Source of the DNA: Granulicella sp.
Lineage (GTDB): Bacteria; Acidobacteriota; Terriglobia; Terriglobales; Acidobacteriaceae
Assembly: GCA_025408425.1 (NCBI GenBank)
Contig: JANXYX010000013.1
Coordinates: 62,001 to 126,000, forward strand
Direction of reading: 5' to 3'
DNA length: 64,000 nt
A model generated the notes under the pieces. It searched no databases, had not been told where the DNA came from, and was given only the letters and a program-made list of their open reading frames with translations. Every line of letters begins with the position of its first letter. Positions within the stretch are counted from its first letter, which is position 1. The translations under genes were made by a program, and so were the position numbers. Of this stretch, positions 61,009-64,000 are shown piece by piece.

Positions 61009-64000
61009 ATGGAATTTCATGTTTCGCGAGATGTTCGGAGAAAGTACGACGTAGACGAGGTGCTGTTCAACTACGCCGGAAACCTCGTGTTTGGCAACAT
61101 CGCTGCGAGCCGCAAGCTGGCCAAGAACATCAATGAGGCTCGCGCGAGAGAGGGTGGGTCTGCCGCGACGGTTCATGCGGGAGCTCTGTTTGCAATGGGC
61201 CTGATCGACGAACTGAACCACGCAATGGTTGCCCGCTATCGCCAGACATTGGATCCAGCCGTTTTGCCGGAGGCGCTCCGTTGGCTGGAGTCAAAAGGGA
61301 ACGCGATTGAGGTTGATAAGCTGCTGCGCAAATTTACCGAGCAGTTTCCGAATGTTTCGATCTACCGGGGAGAGAAGACCATTACCGAGTGGCTTCGTGA
61401 GAGCACCCAGGATATGCCGAATCGTGAGGCGGCCCTGGAAGAGCTTTTGATGCTATGGCTGGCAAATATCAATCCTGCGTTCACACCGTTCAAGGAGTTC
61501 TTTGACGACCAGAGTCTGCAGCAGCAGACGATCTACAAGAATGTCACCACGGAGTTCAAGGATTACTTTGCGACCCGGCCACAGATAGCGCCTGAGATCG
61601 GGAGTCTGCTGGATGCACTGAAGGCACCAATGCTGGCTTCGCCCGACTCGCTTGGTGGACAGCTCGACTATATCAGGGAGAACTGGGCCGAGCACTTGGG
61701 GCCGGACCTACGGAAGATTTTGCTGGCGATCGACATTCTGAGGGAAGAAGACATCGCGATCTGGATGCGCTTCCATCCGCCGTCCACCCACTCGCGCCAC
61801 GGTCACGATCTGGGCGGGTGGGGCGCGGAAGGGTTTCTTGGAGATCAGTTTGTAGGGTTTGGCATCGGCGCGGGGGGGCGGCAGCTGGGACAGCCGCTGC
61901 ATGAGTATGAGGCGTTCAGCCCAGACCAGGCGTGGATGCCGACCGTTGTGCTGATCGCGAAGAGCACCTATGTCTGGCTGGAACAGCTTTCGAAGAAATA
62001 TCAGAGACATATCCACCGTCTGGATCAGATTCCGGACGAGGAAATGGGCCTGCTGGCCAGCCGAGGGCTGAATGGTCTTTGGTTGATTGGCCTTTGGGAG
62101 CGCAGCACGGCCTCACAGACAATTAAGCGGCTGCGAGGGCAGGCGGACGCTGTTGCTTCAGCCTACTCCTTGAAGGACTATCGGATCGCAGAGGACCTGG
62201 GAGGCCCGGCCGCCTATGAACACCTGCGCAACCGGGCTGCCGCGGCTGGAATTCGGCTGGCGAGCGATATGGTTCCGAATCACATGGGCATTGATTCGAC
62301 CTGGGTGATGGAACATCCAGAGTGGTTTCTTTCCCGGCACGACAGTCCGTTCCCGGCTTATCAGTTTCAAGGGCCGGACCTGTCCACCGACAGCCGGTTT
62401 GAGATCAGGATCGAAGACCACTACTACGAAGAGACGGACGCCGCGGTCGTATTTCAACTGCGCGATCGACGGAACGGTAGAACAGAGTACGTTTACCACG
62501 GCAACGACGGTACGACGTTTGCCTGGAACGATACAGCGCAGTTGAACTACTCTCGGGCGGATGTACGAGAGCATGTGATTCAGACGATTCTGAACGTGGC
62601 CAGGCAGTTTCCGATCATCCGTTTCGACGCAGCGATGACGCTGGCCAAGAAACATGTCCAACGGCTTTGGTTCCCGCTGCCGGGAGTGGGCGGTTCGATT
62701 CCTTCACGATCTGAGTCTGCTATGTCGCAGGAAGAGTTCGACGCGCTGATGCCGAATGAGTTCTGGCGGGAGGTAGTAGATCGGGTTGCGGTGGAAGTCC
62801 CGGGCACGCTGTTGCTGGCGGAGGCCTTCTGGCTGCTGGAGGGCTATTTCGTTCGGACGCTTGGGATGCATCGCGTCTATAACAGCGCCTTCATGAATAT
62901 GCTGCGCGATGAAGAGAACGCCAAGTATCGCTCCTATTTGAAGAAGACGATCGAGTTCGACCCCGACATTCTGAAGCGCTACGTTAACTTTATGAGCAAT
63001 CCGGATGAGCGCACGGCGATCGACCAGTTTGGCACGGGTGATAAGTACTTTGGCACTTGTACGTTGCTGGCGACGCTTCCGGGCCTGCCAATGTTTGGTC
63101 ACGGCCAGATTGAAGCGTTTGCCGAGAAGTATGGGATGGAGTACAAGCGGGCGCGATTCGATGAGTATCCGGACGAAGACCTGGTGCGTCGGCATCAGCG
63201 CGAGATTGCGCCTCTGTTGAAGCGGAGATATCTCTTCGCCGAGAGCAGTAATTTTGTGATGTACGATTTTTGGGGCGAAGACGGCAAGGTGAACGAAAAC
63301 GTCTTTGCCTATTCGAATCGCTGCGGTGACGAGCGCGCCCTGGTGCTCTACAACAACTCTTACAGCAGCACGCGGGGCACGATCCATGCCTCTGCGGAGT
63401 CCATGGACAAGGGTAGCGGCCAGTTGAGACAGCGGAGCCTGACCGAGGCACTGCACCTGCCCTCGACGGACTCGATCATCCTCGCGTACAAGGACACCGC
63501 GACGAATCTGATCTATCTGCGCCGCTCCAAGGCGTTTGATCATAGTGGCTTTTCCATTGATCTTCGCGGGTATCAATATGTTGTTTTGCAGTACTGGATT
63601 GAGCTTCAGTCGAGCGCGGAGTACCCCTGGGACAGGCTGTGCGACGCACTGCATGGCGAAGGTGTGTACAACCTTGAAGAGGCGTTGACGAAGCTGCGTC
63701 TGCGTCCGCTGCATGAGGCGCTGTGGGCAGTGCTTAGCCCGAGCATGATCAGGGGTTATGTTGATTTTGCGGAGGAACATCTGACGCCAGCCAAGTCCGG
63801 AGTCAAGGATATTACTGCGATTCCGCAGGATACTTCGGCGGGTGAGAAGGTCGCTGGGAAGAACGCGAAATTGGAGCAAGCCAAGAAGCCGAGCGCGCAA
63901 GGGAAGACGCAGGATGCGACCCCGTCAAAGGATGGCGCTCCTGCTACGAAGGACATCGTCGATCCAAGGATTGATGCACTGACTGAACGAGCGGTTGCTT
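61009..64000 (+). CDS. Large GH13 alpha-amylase-family protein (3' end outside the window)
   Basis: An uninterrupted frame of at least 997 residues, running off the right edge. ATG at 61009 with GAGG upstream. The first ~330 residues are helical, of no family I recognise. The catalytic barrel follows: SDMVPNHMG (region I, residues about 417-425), IIRFDAAMTLA with nucleophile D540, LLAEAFW with acid/base E605, and NPDE with D666 (region IV). The usual region IV His is replaced by Pro. A Lys/Ala-rich linker appears near the end (about 930-985). Large GH13 proteins of this shape are typical of Acidobacteria; the substrate (starch-like or trehalose-like glucans) is unknown. Confidence 0.88.
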   Translation, partial: MEFHVSRDVRRKYDVDEVLFNYAGNLVFGNIAASRKLAKNINEARAREGGSAATVHAGALFAMGLIDELNHAMVARYRQTLDPAVLPEALRWLESKGNAIEVDKLLRKFTEQFPNVSIYRGEKTITEWLRESTQDMPNREAALEELLMLWLANINPAFTPFKEFFDDQSLQQQTIYKNVTTEFKDYFATRPQIAPEIGSLLDALKAPMLASPDSLGGQLDYIRENWAEHLGPDLRKILLAIDILREEDIAIWMRFHPPSTHSRHGHDLGGWGAEGFLGDQFVGFGIGAGGRQLGQPLHEYEAFSPDQAWMPTVVLIAKSTYVWLEQLSKKYQRHIHRLDQIPDEEMGLLASRGLNGLWLIGLWERSTASQTIKRLRGQADAVASAYSLKDYRIAEDLGGPAAYEHLRNRAAAAGIRLASDMVPNHMGIDSTWVMEHPEWFLSRHDSPFPAYQFQGPDLSTDSRFEIRIEDHYYEETDAAVVFQLRDRRNGRTEYVYHGNDGTTFAWNDTAQLNYSRADVREHVIQTILNVARQFPIIRFDAAMTLAKKHVQRLWFPLPGVGGSIPSRSESAMSQEEFDALMPNEFWREVVDRVAVEVPGTLLLAEAFWLLEGYFVRTLGMHRVYNSAFMNMLRDEENAKYRSYLKKTIEFDPDILKRYVNFMSNPDERTAIDQFGTGDKYFGTCTLLATLPGLPMFGHGQIEAFAEKYGMEYKRARFDEYPDEDLVRRHQREIAPLLKRRYLFAESSNFVMYDFWGEDGKVNENVFAYSNRCGDERALVLYNNSYSSTRGTIHASAESMDKGSGQLRQRSLTEALHLPSTDSIILAYKDTATNLIYLRRSKAFDHSGFSIDLRGYQYVVLQYWIELQSSAEYPWDRLCDALHGEGVYNLEEALTKLRLRPLHEALWAVLSPSMIRGYVDFAEEHLTPAKSGVKDITAIPQDTSAGEKVAGKNAKLEQAKKPSAQGKTQDATPSKDGAPATKDIVDPRIDALTERAVA

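Noticed and set aside
1-64000. tRNA, rRNA, CRISPR, prophage or insertion sequences
   Set aside because: I saw no cloverleaf, array, transposase or phage gene while reading both strands; this is a visual search and not a covariance-model scan.

Overview
The window looks like a chromosomal segment of an Acidobacteriota species, most likely family Acidobacteriaceae (Granulicella/Edaphobacter/Terriglobus type). This is inferred from the fairly high GC, the polysaccharide and amino-sugar catabolic repertoire, frequent TTG starts behind good Shine-Dalgarno sites, and palindromic repeats of a kind I associate with that family. I saw no rRNA, tRNA, CRISPR array, insertion sequence or prophage. About 50 protein genes are supported. 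One of them, a GH13 protein, runs off the right edge.

Layout. 0-8.4 kb: a DUF779 gene, a Tat/lipobox amidase, pdxH, a PIG-L deacetylase, rnhB, and the conserved rplS-trmD-rimM-khpA-rpsP block on the minus strand, interrupted by an oppositely oriented outer-membrane-type gene between trmD and rimM. 8.8-15.4 kb, plus strand: an esterase and ATP-grasp pair, an aldo/keto reductase, a PilZ protein coupled to a LuxR-type regulator with a degenerate receiver, an MFS carrier and phenylalanine hydroxylase. 15.4-21 kb, minus strand: a nitrite/sulfite reductase with siroheme synthesis genes, a rhodanese, a TlpA thioredoxin and phoU.

21-31.6 kb: an amino-sugar and peptidoglycan-recycling island. Its centre is a 1532-residue fusion of a sodium/solute symporter, a beta-lactamase-fold hydrolase and a NamZ (DUF1343) muramidase domain, with an N-acetylglucosamine-type kinase, an Hsp70-family protein, nagA and a GH20 hexosaminidase around it. 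Both interdomain linkers of the fusion are encoded by copies of the same 83-bp double-hairpin repeat.

31.8-44.6 kb: a hexuronate island with a porin, uxaC, a LarA-family racemase/epimerase, tagaturonate epimerase uxaE, gluconokinase and an SDR. The nickel-pincer cofactor genes larB, larC and larE lie just beyond. Read together, this suggests uronate -> fructuronate -> mannonate -> gluconate -> 6-phosphogluconate, with the LarA homologue making the C2 epimerisation that replaces mannonate dehydratase. This is the most interesting hypothesis in the window.

44.6-54.7 kb: mixed genes, including a CarS-like cytidylyltransferase homologue, a phosphoesterase, a TPR protein, an Ldh2 dehydrogenase, an M28 peptidase, a BlaI/M56 pair, a FAD oxidoreductase and YceI. 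54.7-60.6 kb: an aldarate module (amidohydrolase, UxaA/GarD dehydratase, GudP-like MFS, kdgD, LysR) that offers a second, oxidative uronate route. 61 kb to the end: a large GH13 protein.
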